Shown here: one piece after another, positions 56,444 through 64,000 of the stretch
Layout: the number at the start of each line of letters is the position of its first letter
How positions within the stretch are numbered: the stretch's first letter is position 1
Source of the DNA: Candidatus Heimdallarchaeota archaeon
GTDB lineage: Archaea > Asgardarchaeota > Heimdallarchaeia > Heimdallarchaeales > Heimdallarchaeaceae
DNA length: 64,000 nt
NCBI GenBank assembly: GCA_030603365.1
Contig: JAUVXV010000003.1
Location: forward strand, 62,001-126,000
Direction: 5' to 3'
Translations under genes and position numbers: made by a program
Notes under the pieces: model-generated
The model's input: only the letters and a program-made list of their open reading frames with translations
Database searches by the model: none
Told to the model about the DNA's origin: nothing

Positions 56444-57454
56444 ATGTCTTTCTACGAGTTTCGAAAACGTATTCTAGAAGAGAAGCAAAAAAGAGAAAAG
56501 CAACAAGGTAGACAAGGTGGAACAAATGACTCAAAACAAGAAACTATCATTGGTAAGAATAAGTTCAGTGTAGCATTATTGGGTTTAGAAAGAGCTGGTA
56601 AGACTTCCTTAGTAAAGAAATTATTAAAACAGGAAGATATAGTGGTCAGACCAACTTATGGAGTTAATCTAGAAAATTATCAATATAGGGATCTAAACTT
56701 TACTTGTTTTGATCTTGGAGGTCATCAGCCATTTCGATTAAGTCTGTGGAAAAAATTCATTGAAAGAGCAGACGGGGTGATGTATCTTGTTGATTCAGCT
56801 GACCATGCAAGGTTTGAAGAATCAAAACAAACCTTCTGGCATTATATTAACTTTGCAAAACAAAACAGTCCAGTTTTATTTTTAGCTAATAAGAGCGATT
56901 TACCAAATTCTAAAGAGCTTTCAGAAATCAATGGACATTTCGAATTAGATAAATTTCTAAGAAATCTAAGACCATTTAATATCAAGAAATGTTCAGCCTT
57001 AACTGGACAAGGAGTATACGAAGCTTGGGACTGGATGGTTGATGTGCTCTGCGGTGCACAACAATGGAAAGTTAAGATAGGAGCCGCTGTACTTGCAGAT
57101 GTTGAAGGTAATATCGTATCCGAAGCTATCTTCGGAAAACCTAGTGAACAAGCAGTAATAGCTAACGATTTCAAAAAACTCAAAGAATTGACTCGTCTTT
57201 TTGCCATTGAGTCCAAGGAGAGCATTCAATCTATTAAACTTGAAAGTCTCTTCAAAAAACATGTAAGTCATGTTAAAAGAGGTGCTTATTGCCTCTCAGT
57301 TATGATTGATCCAATCGATCCAGTTACTAGAGCTCAGCAAATTCAATTACGAATTCTAGAGAATTTTAGCAGAAATCCTGTTGAAGTTCAGAAAAATCTA
57401 AATGAAGTATTTGAAAGCAAGTTTCCATTAGAAGTAGAAGGAGGACGTCGTTAA
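56444..57454 (+). CDS. Arf/Sar-like small GTPase with roadblock-like C-terminal domain
   Basis: G1 GLERAGKTSL, G3 DLGGHQ, G4 NKSD and G5 CSALTGQG are all in Arf form at about residues 48-180. The first 38 residues are a basic amphipathic helix plus linker (RKRILEEKQKREKQQ). No Gly2 myristoylation site is present. The last 130 residues (IGAAVLADVEGNIVSEAIFG) look like a roadblock/longin fold. GGTGAATGA is its ribosome site. It heads an operon with the next two genes. Confidence 0.85.
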   Translation: MSFYEFRKRILEEKQKREKQQGRQGGTNDSKQETIIGKNKFSVALLGLERAGKTSLVKKLLKQEDIVVRPTYGVNLENYQYRDLNFTCFDLGGHQPFRLSLWKKFIERADGVMYLVDSADHARFEESKQTFWHYINFAKQNSPVLFLANKSDLPNSKELSEINGHFELDKFLRNLRPFNIKKCSALTGQGVYEAWDWMVDVLCGAQQWKVKIGAAVLADVEGNIVSEAIFGKPSEQAVIANDFKKLKELTRLFAIESKESIQSIKLESLFKKHVSHVKRGAYCLSVMIDPIDPVTRAQQIQLRILENFSRNPVEVQKNLNEVFESKFPLEVEGGRR

Positions 57455-58450
57455 TTGAGTAGCTACTTGTCCTTCATCCGAGATAAACTTATTTCTTCAC
57501 AAGAGAGGAAAATTCCTCAATGTGCAATTTTAGGTTTAGAAGGATCAGGTAAATCAAGTGTAGTAAGTCGTCTACTTTATGGAACTGTTTCAGAAGATCA
57601 ACCAGACCAATCAACATGTTATATCAATATAACTTATGGAAAATCAACAATTACAATTCTTGAAGCCGATGAAGAAACTTCCCGAGAGAGTCCTTATTTC
57701 CAAGATATTCTTAGCAAAATTGATGGGATAGTTTTCGTAATTGATACTCAATCAATAAGACATGTAGAGGCTTCTTTTGAATATATATTCAGTTTATTTG
57801 ATAAGATACCTCAAACAACTTCAATATTATTCTTAGCAAATAAAATTGATATGCCAGATGCTGTGCCTTTTCCAGATTTATTACAGGATCCAGCTTTTCA
57901 AGTAATCATGGATGATATCAACAGATCTGTGTCAATCTATCCCGTTAGTATAAAAACTGGTGAGAACTTTTACACTGCATTTGATTGGGTTATCTCAAGA
58001 ATGACTGGCAGAACCCCCTTACGTGAAGAAGTTACTCCTAAACGAGTTATTATACTTCAGGAAGGTGGAGTTCCTGCTTTTGACCATACTTTTGATGCTT
58101 CAATTGCGGAGCATGACAGTACTTTGTTGGGAGGGTTAATTAGCGCATTAAATATCATGGCTTCCACCATATTTGAATCACAATCAGTAATGGACGTGGT
58201 AAAACTTGGTGGATATAAAATGGTAATTAGAAAAATGGAAGGATGGAGTATCGTACTATTTGTTGATCGTGATGATAGTGAATCAAAGGCTCAATCTCTA
58301 GCCGAAGAGATTCTGAATGCTTTCCAAGAAGAAAGACAGCGTGATCCATCTAAAGACTTGCCAAAGCAGATTAAGTATGAATTTTTAACCAAAATTCCAG
58401 AAATTGCTATCTTATTAGATCAACAACCAATAAGCGAAGATGAATATTAA
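57455..58450 (+). CDS. Degenerate Arf-like GTPase (G3 lost) with roadblock-like C terminus
   Basis: The P-loop GLEGSGKSSV and G4 NKID are intact. The DxGGQ/H block is replaced by LEADEETSRES, which removes the residue that positions the catalytic water. It probably binds GTP without normal hydrolysis. A paralogous C-terminal domain follows (VPAFDHTFDASIAEHDS, VKLGGYKMVIRKMEG). TTG at 57455 follows the previous TAA directly, so translation is coupled. It is a good candidate heterodimer partner of the Arf-like protein. Confidence 0.75.
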   Translation: MSSYLSFIRDKLISSQERKIPQCAILGLEGSGKSSVVSRLLYGTVSEDQPDQSTCYINITYGKSTITILEADEETSRESPYFQDILSKIDGIVFVIDTQSIRHVEASFEYIFSLFDKIPQTTSILFLANKIDMPDAVPFPDLLQDPAFQVIMDDINRSVSIYPVSIKTGENFYTAFDWVISRMTGRTPLREEVTPKRVIILQEGGVPAFDHTFDASIAEHDSTLLGGLISALNIMASTIFESQSVMDVVKLGGYKMVIRKMEGWSIVLFVDRDDSESKAQSLAEEILNAFQEERQRDPSKDLPKQIKYEFLTKIPEIAILLDQQPISEDEY

Positions 58451-58461
58451 GGAGAAAACAA

Positions 58462-59232
58462 ATGATAAATCCAAATATATCAAAAGAACCATCATTGGTG
58501 TTCAGTGTCTTTAAGGATTATGGACCTGAAATTCTATTCAATAATTCTACTTTAGATGAGAATACTGCATTAACTTTAGTCATGAGTGGTATGACTCTTG
58601 TTGAAATGGATAAAACTTCCATTGGCAGAGTAGATGGTTCAAAAAATCCAAAAATGCTTGGACCTATCCCTGTTCCAGAAAATGAACACTTAAAAGCAAT
58701 AGCAATTCCTTTTGAGACAGAAATAACTTCCTCCTCAGATGAAAGGATAGCAGCTGCAGGACATCGTTTATGTGTCGCATATTTCCTTTTTGAAGGTATT
58801 GCAGTAAGAGATGTTCTAGATAGTTATGGCTTAATAGAACCATACTTTACCTTGATAGGAAGGAGCATGCAGAAAGAGTCAAATATTAATCCTACTTCAA
58901 TTAAACAGCTTTATACTCGTATGATTGACATGTTTTCTGGTAAAATTCCAAGAATCTTTGCTATAAATGCTGATAATTCACTAAAAGAAATGATTGGTAA
59001 AAGATTGGAATATGCTGATACTTACTTACTTTGTGATTTAGATAAAAATGAAATGTATGTCCTTTTATATAATCCATCGATAGATGTATGGAGAAGAAGA
59101 GACATCTACAAAGTAGCTTCAGAGTTAAATTCAAGTATGTTCAGAAGTGCTATGAGAATTAAAACCATTGAAGATATTAAAGAAATGGTTCGAATTCTTG
59201 GAATACTTAACATTGAAATTGCACCAGTTTAG
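58462..59232 (+). CDS. Longin-like protein partner of the GTPase pair (256 aa)
   Basis: The N terminus reads SLVFSVFKDYGPEILFNNS, similar in pattern to the SPGVVLSIFDQ-KGPVPL start of the giant receptors' cytoplasmic domains. Strand-helix alternation continues over about 130 residues as in a longin fold, with a second alpha/beta half. No enzyme motif is visible. AAGGAGAAAAC before ATG 58462 is a strong ribosome site. As third gene of the GTPase operon it could be an effector or guanine nucleotide exchange platform (inference). Confidence 0.6.
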   Translation: MINPNISKEPSLVFSVFKDYGPEILFNNSTLDENTALTLVMSGMTLVEMDKTSIGRVDGSKNPKMLGPIPVPENEHLKAIAIPFETEITSSSDERIAAAGHRLCVAYFLFEGIAVRDVLDSYGLIEPYFTLIGRSMQKESNINPTSIKQLYTRMIDMFSGKIPRIFAINADNSLKEMIGKRLEYADTYLLCDLDKNEMYVLLYNPSIDVWRRRDIYKVASELNSSMFRSAMRIKTIEDIKEMVRILGILNIEIAPV

Positions 59233-59282
59233 AAACGAGCATTTTCTTTTTTCAATACCTTTAGGAAAGATATAGCTTCCGT

Positions 59283-59705
59283 CTATTTATTTTCAGGCAC
59301 ATAACTCATCATGATTAAATCATCGCGAGTGTGCCATCCCACCTTCTTGTAAAACTCTTTTACTCCTTCAGTATCAACTTCGATAAAGAGATGAACTTTT
59401 TTTACATCTTTATTACTAAATCTTCTATGTAACTCATCCATCATCATTCTTCCATATCCGTGTTTTTGATATTTTGGATCAATAGCAAGATGATGTACAT
59501 ACCCTCTTCTTCCATCAAAAGCTCCTAAGACTACAGCAACAACTTTTTTCTCTAATATCCCAACGAGAAACAAATCCTTACTATATTCAAGAGATCTCTT
59601 TATCTGTTCTTTTGTATCTGAAGCTCCTAGTGATAATCCTGTTTCTGTCCAAATTCTAAGAACTTCTTCATACATTCCCATTTCAAACTGAATGATATGC
59701 ATCAT
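59283..59705 (-). CDS. GNAT family N-acetyltransferase
   Basis: RRGYVHHLAIDPKYQKHGYGRMMM at about residues 70-93 is the acetyl-CoA-binding motif A, with Q/HGYGR the pyrophosphate loop. FYKKVGWH near the C terminus is the usual closing strand. The substrate may be a protein N terminus or a small amine. It converges with the longin-like gene. Confidence 0.87.
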   Translation of the reverse strand: MMHIIQFEMGMYEEVLRIWTETGLSLGASDTKEQIKRSLEYSKDLFLVGILEKKVVAVVLGAFDGRRGYVHHLAIDPKYQKHGYGRMMMDELHRRFSNKDVKKVHLFIEVDTEGVKEFYKKVGWHTRDDLIMMSYVPENK

Positions 59706-59781
59706 TAATTGTTTGAACTCTAGGATTAATGAATTTTTTTGTATCCAAACATTCTAAAACTGAGAAAAAAGAGTTACATTA

Positions 59782-60414
59782 ATGATTAACAACAAAGTAA
59801 TCCTTCTATTAAGTGGGGGATTTGATAGTGGGCTTGCAGGTTACCTACTCGAAAAAGTAGGGTATTCAATTATCCCTCTTCATCTGTCAAATGTTGATTT
59901 CGCAGGGGAAGAATCTATAGAAAAAAGCATACAACTATCACGTAAGTTCAATTGGGATAAACTTTATGTCATTGATATCGCTGATGCCTTAGAATCTTTA
60001 GTTGACAAGTGTAAGCATTCATACTACTTTGTTCTTATGAAGCGATTTATGCTAAAACTCGCGAGTGCTGTAGCTAAAATAGATGAAGCACAATTTATTG
60101 CTACAGGAGAAAGCTTAGGTCAGGTTTCAAGTCAAACACTTGCTAATATCTCAGCTATTGAACAAGCTACAGAATTTCGTGTTCTGAAACCTTTGATTAC
60201 TTTTGATAAGGAAAAAATTGTCTCAATGACACGAGAAATTGAGACATTTGACATTTCTTCAGGACCAGAAGTTTGCGACCTCTTAGGACCAAAACATCCG
60301 GTAGTGAATGCAAGTCTAGGAAATACCTTAAATGAAGAGAAGAAAATACTAGATCTTGATTTAGTTACATCTTCCGTTAAGAAGTTACAGATTATAGATC
60401 TAGAGAAAATTTAA
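59782..60414 (+). CDS. ThiI-like PP-loop enzyme, catalytic domain only
   Basis: The ATP-binding motif SGGFDSGLAGYLL is at residues 11-23. The ThiI-specific blocks MKRFMLKLASAVA and TGESLGQVSSQT follow. The N-terminal ferredoxin-like/THUMP RNA-binding region and any rhodanese domain are absent, giving 210 residues instead of about 380 or 480. It may thiolate tRNA with a separate RNA-binding partner, or do different sulfur chemistry. The Cys of KCKHSYY and EVCDLLG are candidate active residues. It overlaps the convergent PfkB gene by four bases. Confidence 0.7.
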   Translation: MINNKVILLLSGGFDSGLAGYLLEKVGYSIIPLHLSNVDFAGEESIEKSIQLSRKFNWDKLYVIDIADALESLVDKCKHSYYFVLMKRFMLKLASAVAKIDEAQFIATGESLGQVSSQTLANISAIEQATEFRVLKPLITFDKEKIVSMTREIETFDISSGPEVCDLLGPKHPVVNASLGNTLNEEKKILDLDLVTSSVKKLQIIDLEKI

Positions 60415-61319
60415 CTAAGTTTTACAGAGGTTTCAAGGATTCTTTCTGCAACTTCTTCATAGTTTTTTGAAGGTAAATCTTGTATTTTTTCATGCTCAAC
60501 CTTCTCAGCTGCTAAAGCCATGCCGTAAGCAATAGAAAAGCTAACATCTTTAGTCTTATTATATTTAGACAATAAAGCTGTCATAAGAACATCTCCAGCA
60601 CCTGTAGGATCTTTTTCCTTTCTTCTTGGAGCTGTAAGTCTATACACAGAACCTTTATCTGAATAAATTAGTCCTTTTTCTCCCATTGTAACTAATTGCA
60701 CATTATTTTTAGGAAAAAAATCCATTATTTCTTCTATCGTATTTTTACCTGAAAATTGTTTTATTTCATGAAGAGAGCACTTTACAAAATCAACTGTTTC
60801 TATCAACCAGTCAATTTCTTCTTTATCGTATTTCCAAATTATTTGGTTATTTTGATCTACAGATCTGATGAAACCCTGTATATCTAAACTAGTAACATCA
60901 TGATTTTCTTTAGCCCAAAGAACAGATGTTTTTGATATTTCACGGAAAACAGGAGAAAGTAGGCATGCTTTTGCTCCTTTTTGGGTCTGAATAAATTCAT
61001 CAAGATTTTCTGCCTGAGATAGCAATCTAAGAACCCTGTATTTGGGGAAAATATCATGATGGAATCGAGTTGTTGATTCACATATTAAAGTTTCAATTTC
61101 TAGATTTTGGATAGAGGAAAGATAATGAATGAAAGCTTCTGGGAAATCTTTTCCAATTGCAGTTAGAATTCTTGTTTTGGAATCTATAATTGGTACAACC
61201 ATGGTTGAATAAGCAGCAGGTCCTCCTAATTCAGAATAAGTCTCTTTATCAGGACCCATTGAATGGAATCTCTTGTCGTCCAGAACTAAATGACTTATTA
61301 TGTTAAGATCTGCTTTCAC
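60411..61319 (-). CDS. PfkB family carbohydrate/nucleoside kinase
   Basis: The second PfkB signature DPTGAGDVLMTALL is at about residues 235-248, with the catalytic Asp after GAG. GGPAAYSTMVV near residue 28 is the first signature. It phosphorylates a sugar or nucleoside; the specificity is unclear. GTG 61319 is the start. A conserved ribose-type pocket cannot be confirmed by eye. Confidence 0.85.
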   Translation of the reverse strand: MKADLNIISHLVLDDKRFHSMGPDKETYSELGGPAAYSTMVVPIIDSKTRILTAIGKDFPEAFIHYLSSIQNLEIETLICESTTRFHHDIFPKYRVLRLLSQAENLDEFIQTQKGAKACLLSPVFREISKTSVLWAKENHDVTSLDIQGFIRSVDQNNQIIWKYDKEEIDWLIETVDFVKCSLHEIKQFSGKNTIEEIMDFFPKNNVQLVTMGEKGLIYSDKGSVYRLTAPRRKEKDPTGAGDVLMTALLSKYNKTKDVSFSIAYGMALAAEKVEHEKIQDLPSKNYEEVAERILETSVKLS

Positions 61320-61410
61320 ATTTTCAAAAACTTAGGATTGTACTTAAAGTTTCTCACTTATCTTGGAAAATAGAAAAACATTTTTGAAGGAGGAAAAGGA
61401 ATATTTAGAC

Positions 61411-62889
61411 ATGACTACAGAAGAAAAGAAAGTAAGAGATTTCGGTTTAGTCTTTTACTTTTGGTTTTTACTTGTTTTAGCTGCATATGCATTTGGAGTC
61501 TTTTCAATTGTGCAGCTTGCAGATGCTAATCAAGGATTGGTTCAGTGGATAACAGAGAAATTTGGTGATGCTACGGCTATTCTTGGTGATTATATCTGGT
61601 GGGCTGTTGGTATAGCAGGTGTACTCTTCTTAATTGGAATCATCTTTGCTTATCTTCAAGTTTGGCTAATGAGCTACATTGGTGCTGAAATTGTAAATAC
61701 TGTTATTTTCGGTATCCCAGTAGTTTTAACTGGAGCTGGAATATACGCTTTTATCGCTTTCGAGGAAGTGTGGATTGGAATTGTTCTAATTGCTCCTGCA
61801 GCATTCTTACTAATAATTGCTATACTTGTAGGTAAACGAGTGGTTCTAGGATCAAAAATCTTTGAAATGAGTAACGAAGCAGTAAATGAAGAGAAAGAAA
61901 CACTTTTACCAGTGCTATTTTTTTCATTTATGTCTATCATCACTATTGTTACTGGTGTATCTTCAGCTGCTTATGCAGGTGCTAATATTGATAAATATAT
62001 TACCTCCAACTGGCTAGAATATCTAGTGTTTTTCATTCTTATCTATGTCTACCTAGTAATTCATTGGACCATGCTCTACTTTGCTGATGCAATCAATATC
62101 TGTATATTCAAAAGATGGAACAACTACAAAGAATCTTCTATTAAATATGCTATGAAAGATGTTTGGAAAATTAAAGGTAGTATTGTTATGTTTGGAATGT
62201 TTATGGCTTTCTTTGATGCAATTATAAAAACAATACAATTCTTTGCAAATAGAAAATTCTACAAGAACTGGAAAAATAACAAAGTATGGTCAACAACTAT
62301 GAAAGTTTTGAAAATTATCTTTTTCATTTTCATCTTTATACTAAAAGGATTGTTCAAGATATTGAAGTTCTTGAACTATTATACATTGACCATTATAGTT
62401 GTTGAGAAACAAGGTTTTATTAGAAGCATGATGAGATCTGCTGATTTATCATTAGATTCAGCTGCTGACATAATTGTTGGAAAAACTGGAGTAAATATAG
62501 CTAAAGGATTATTCACAATAATGACATTTGGAGTATTTTCAGCAGGAGGATTTTTCCTAGGCTATTACTGGTTAGCAGGTTGGATTGGAATTACAGCTGG
62601 TTCATATGCAGGTCTTAGCTATACAATTTGGTTCTCTTTAGCTGTAGCAGCTGCATTCTTCTTCTTTGGATATCTTCCAACTACAGCAATTCTTAGACCA
62701 ATATCAACAGCTTATAAGACAATCCTCTTCTTCTACATAGCAGATCCATTTAGAGGACATCCGGGTAGAAGAACAAGAATAACAGGTGACATTCAAGAAA
62801 GTCTTGATAAGATTAAGGACGATGTAATGGAAACCTATGATAAAGAAGAGCGTCCAACTTGGAACAAACCAGAAGAAGCAAAAGTATAG
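61411..62889 (+). CDS. Polytopic membrane protein, DUF6159/CTL-like in pattern
   Basis: Ten or so hydrophobic spans are present. A central block (LNYYTLTIIVVEKQGFIRSMMRS) recalls the DUF6159 family and, more loosely, choline-transporter-like proteins. The N and C termini are charged and cytoplasmic. The function is unknown; transport or membrane organisation is speculative. AGGAGG is 17 bases before ATG 61411, and a TTG at 61363 would add 16 residues, so the start is uncertain. Confidence 0.5.
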   Translation: MTTEEKKVRDFGLVFYFWFLLVLAAYAFGVFSIVQLADANQGLVQWITEKFGDATAILGDYIWWAVGIAGVLFLIGIIFAYLQVWLMSYIGAEIVNTVIFGIPVVLTGAGIYAFIAFEEVWIGIVLIAPAAFLLIIAILVGKRVVLGSKIFEMSNEAVNEEKETLLPVLFFSFMSIITIVTGVSSAAYAGANIDKYITSNWLEYLVFFILIYVYLVIHWTMLYFADAINICIFKRWNNYKESSIKYAMKDVWKIKGSIVMFGMFMAFFDAIIKTIQFFANRKFYKNWKNNKVWSTTMKVLKIIFFIFIFILKGLFKILKFLNYYTLTIIVVEKQGFIRSMMRSADLSLDSAADIIVGKTGVNIAKGLFTIMTFGVFSAGGFFLGYYWLAGWIGITAGSYAGLSYTIWFSLAVAAAFFFFGYLPTTAILRPISTAYKTILFFYIADPFRGHPGRRTRITGDIQESLDKIKDDVMETYDKEERPTWNKPEEAKV

Positions 62890-62901
62890 CTTCTCTAATC
62901 C

Positions 62902-62915
62902 TTTTTTTCTTTTTT
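62902..62915 (+). terminator. T-rich terminator tract
   Basis: T7-C-T6 follows the membrane protein stop by 13 bases and precedes the last gene's leader, typical of archaeal U-tract termination. Confidence 0.45.
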
Positions 62916-62975
62916 CTTCTTTTCCTATAAGTAAATTTATTAATTGATGAAAGTATTTTCTTATTTGGAGATAAT

Positions 62976-64000
62976 ATGCGTTCACCTCGTCGAAGTATAA
63001 TCGGGAGTTATCGTTATAGTGTAGTCATAAAGCCTACAAAGGCAGAATATAGTGATTCTATGTCTGGAGTATTGGAACTTTATGACGGAAAACATGTTAT
63101 AGAGACTCATAAATTTGATACTTTTGATCAATTAGCTTCAACTATAATCAATTACTGGGAGAAAAAACTTGGTTCAGATGTTAATGTTCATAGATTTTCT
63201 AACTGGTTATCTGAATATTTCTCTGATATAGGAATAACTAACATTAATTTTTACCAGATGCTAGAAACAGTAATAGGTTTAGGTCAAGGAGTTGCTCTGC
63301 AATCTTCGGGAGTAGCAATTCGAGAGGCTAAAGTAATTCAAGAATACTTAGGGTCAACAGATGATGAGGTAGAAAAAGCGGTTAAACTACAAGCAGTAGG
63401 AACATTTGTGGATGTTCGTGGAGAAGGTATGGAACCTGTACCCGAGAAGTTGAGACCAGAAGAACCTCCAACAGATACTGTTCTCAAACCTAGCGAGATT
63501 TTCAAGACAGCTGAAACCATTTCTCCAGTTGTAACTCATTTACCAACTGTAAAGGAGGAAGAAAAAGAAAAACCAGCCCCACCAACAAATACTTTACTTA
63601 AACCTAGTGAAGTTTTGAAAGAAAGAGATTCGGTGGTTTTTGCTGAAGAACCTTCTAAAGCTCCTACTCAAGTTTCAGGTGATCCAGTTATTACGGCACC
63701 TACAGAAAAAACTACTCGAGATACTCCTCCTACCGATTCATTACTTAAGCCTAGTGAGTATCTCAAGAAAAGAGAAACCATTGAGGTCATATTTGAAATT
63801 GATATAAAACCTAGTACTATTCCAGAAGAAAAAAAAATTAAATCTGTGATAGGAGAATCAAAGACAATTTTAACACATCAAAAGCTGAAACCACCTTCAG
63901 AGATTTTGTTGAAACCAAGTGAATCGATTACAGAAATAGAAGAAAGATCACTAAAACCACCTATTAGAATAGATCCTGAAGTAAAGAAAATCCCCTCTCC
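62976..64000 (+). CDS. Partial protein with repeated LKPSE modules (runs off the window end)
   Basis: The frame is open from ATG 62976 to the last base with no stop, at least 341 residues. The first 140 residues form a compact alpha/beta domain (SYRYSVVIKPTKAEY). A disordered Pro/Glu/Thr-rich region follows, carrying the repeats LKPSEIFK, LKPSEVLK, LKPSEYLK and LKPSESI, often preceded by PPT. TTTGGAG is the ribosome site. The repeats look like short linear binding motifs. No family is recognised, and the 3' end is missing. Confidence 0.6.
   Translation, partial: MRSPRRSIIGSYRYSVVIKPTKAEYSDSMSGVLELYDGKHVIETHKFDTFDQLASTIINYWEKKLGSDVNVHRFSNWLSEYFSDIGITNINFYQMLETVIGLGQGVALQSSGVAIREAKVIQEYLGSTDDEVEKAVKLQAVGTFVDVRGEGMEPVPEKLRPEEPPTDTVLKPSEIFKTAETISPVVTHLPTVKEEEKEKPAPPTNTLLKPSEVLKERDSVVFAEEPSKAPTQVSGDPVITAPTEKTTRDTPPTDSLLKPSEYLKKRETIEVIFEIDIKPSTIPEEKKIKSVIGESKTILTHQKLKPPSEILLKPSESITEIEERSLKPPIRIDPEVKKIPS

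Noticed and set aside
1..64000. CRISPR array, rRNA genes or insertion sequences
   Set aside because: No regularly spaced repeats, no rRNA sequence and no transposase were seen.

Overview
The window looks like chromosomal DNA of an AT-rich archaeon, most probably an Asgard archaeon. Archaeal markers seen directly are an Alba chromatin protein, a NucS/EndoMS-type mismatch endonuclease, an archaeal tRNA-splicing endonuclease, a FlaK/PibD-type prepilin peptidase, a RIO-type kinase, GGTGAT-type Shine-Dalgarno sites close to starts, and T-rich 3' ends. The Asgard suggestion comes from the many small GTPases: one Ras-like, two Rag-like, one Arf-like and one degenerate Arf-like. They sit beside longin/roadblock-like domains and two giant cell-surface proteins. 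Placement within Asgard cannot be decided from this sequence.

Region 1 (1-9.4 kb) holds small zinc-ribbon proteins, a DUF389 membrane protein, a GH18 hydrolase and a glutaminyl-tRNA synthetase, followed by both glutamine tRNA genes (anticodons UUG and CUG). Archaea are classically expected to make Gln-tRNA by transamidation, so this cluster stands out. Region 2 (9.4-13 kb) has a degenerate tRNA-like element and a tandem duplication of a membrane-anchored arylsulfotransferase-like gene. Region 3 (13-29 kb) carries RIO kinase, prepilin peptidase, NucS, PspC-like, lipid kinase and Alba genes; a divergent Zn/Mn-type ABC uptake system around a palindromic candidate operator; a RecA-like/nucleotidyltransferase pair; a cation P-type ATPase; and a two-subunit FAD/Fe-S amino-acid dehydrogenase.

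Region 4 (30-43.7 kb) is the most unusual. A Ras-like GTPase is followed by two tandem proteins of about 1,600 residues. Each has a signal peptide, an array of Ig-like modules marked by a recurring Y-x-W motif, one membrane span and a conserved cytoplasmic longin-like domain. Two convergent Rag-like GTPases come next. I read this as a candidate receptor-to-GTPase membrane signalling or trafficking module. A second cluster at 56.4-59.2 kb (Arf-like GTPase, G3-less pseudo-GTPase, longin-like protein) looks functionally related.

Region 5 (44-56 kb) is mainly redox and maintenance: a CrtI/RetSat-like oxidoreductase, a ferredoxin-domain protein, an ICMT-like methyltransferase, an M28 peptidase-thioredoxin-KaiC-like operon, EndA, an operon joining a GlpC/HdrD-like Fe-S protein, a GlcD-like flavoprotein and a GcvH-like lipoyl protein, and UppP. 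Region 6 (59-64 kb) has a GNAT acetyltransferase, a ThiI-like PP-loop enzyme, a PfkB kinase, a polytopic membrane protein and a partial repeat-bearing protein that runs off the window end. No CRISPR array, rRNA or transposase was seen.
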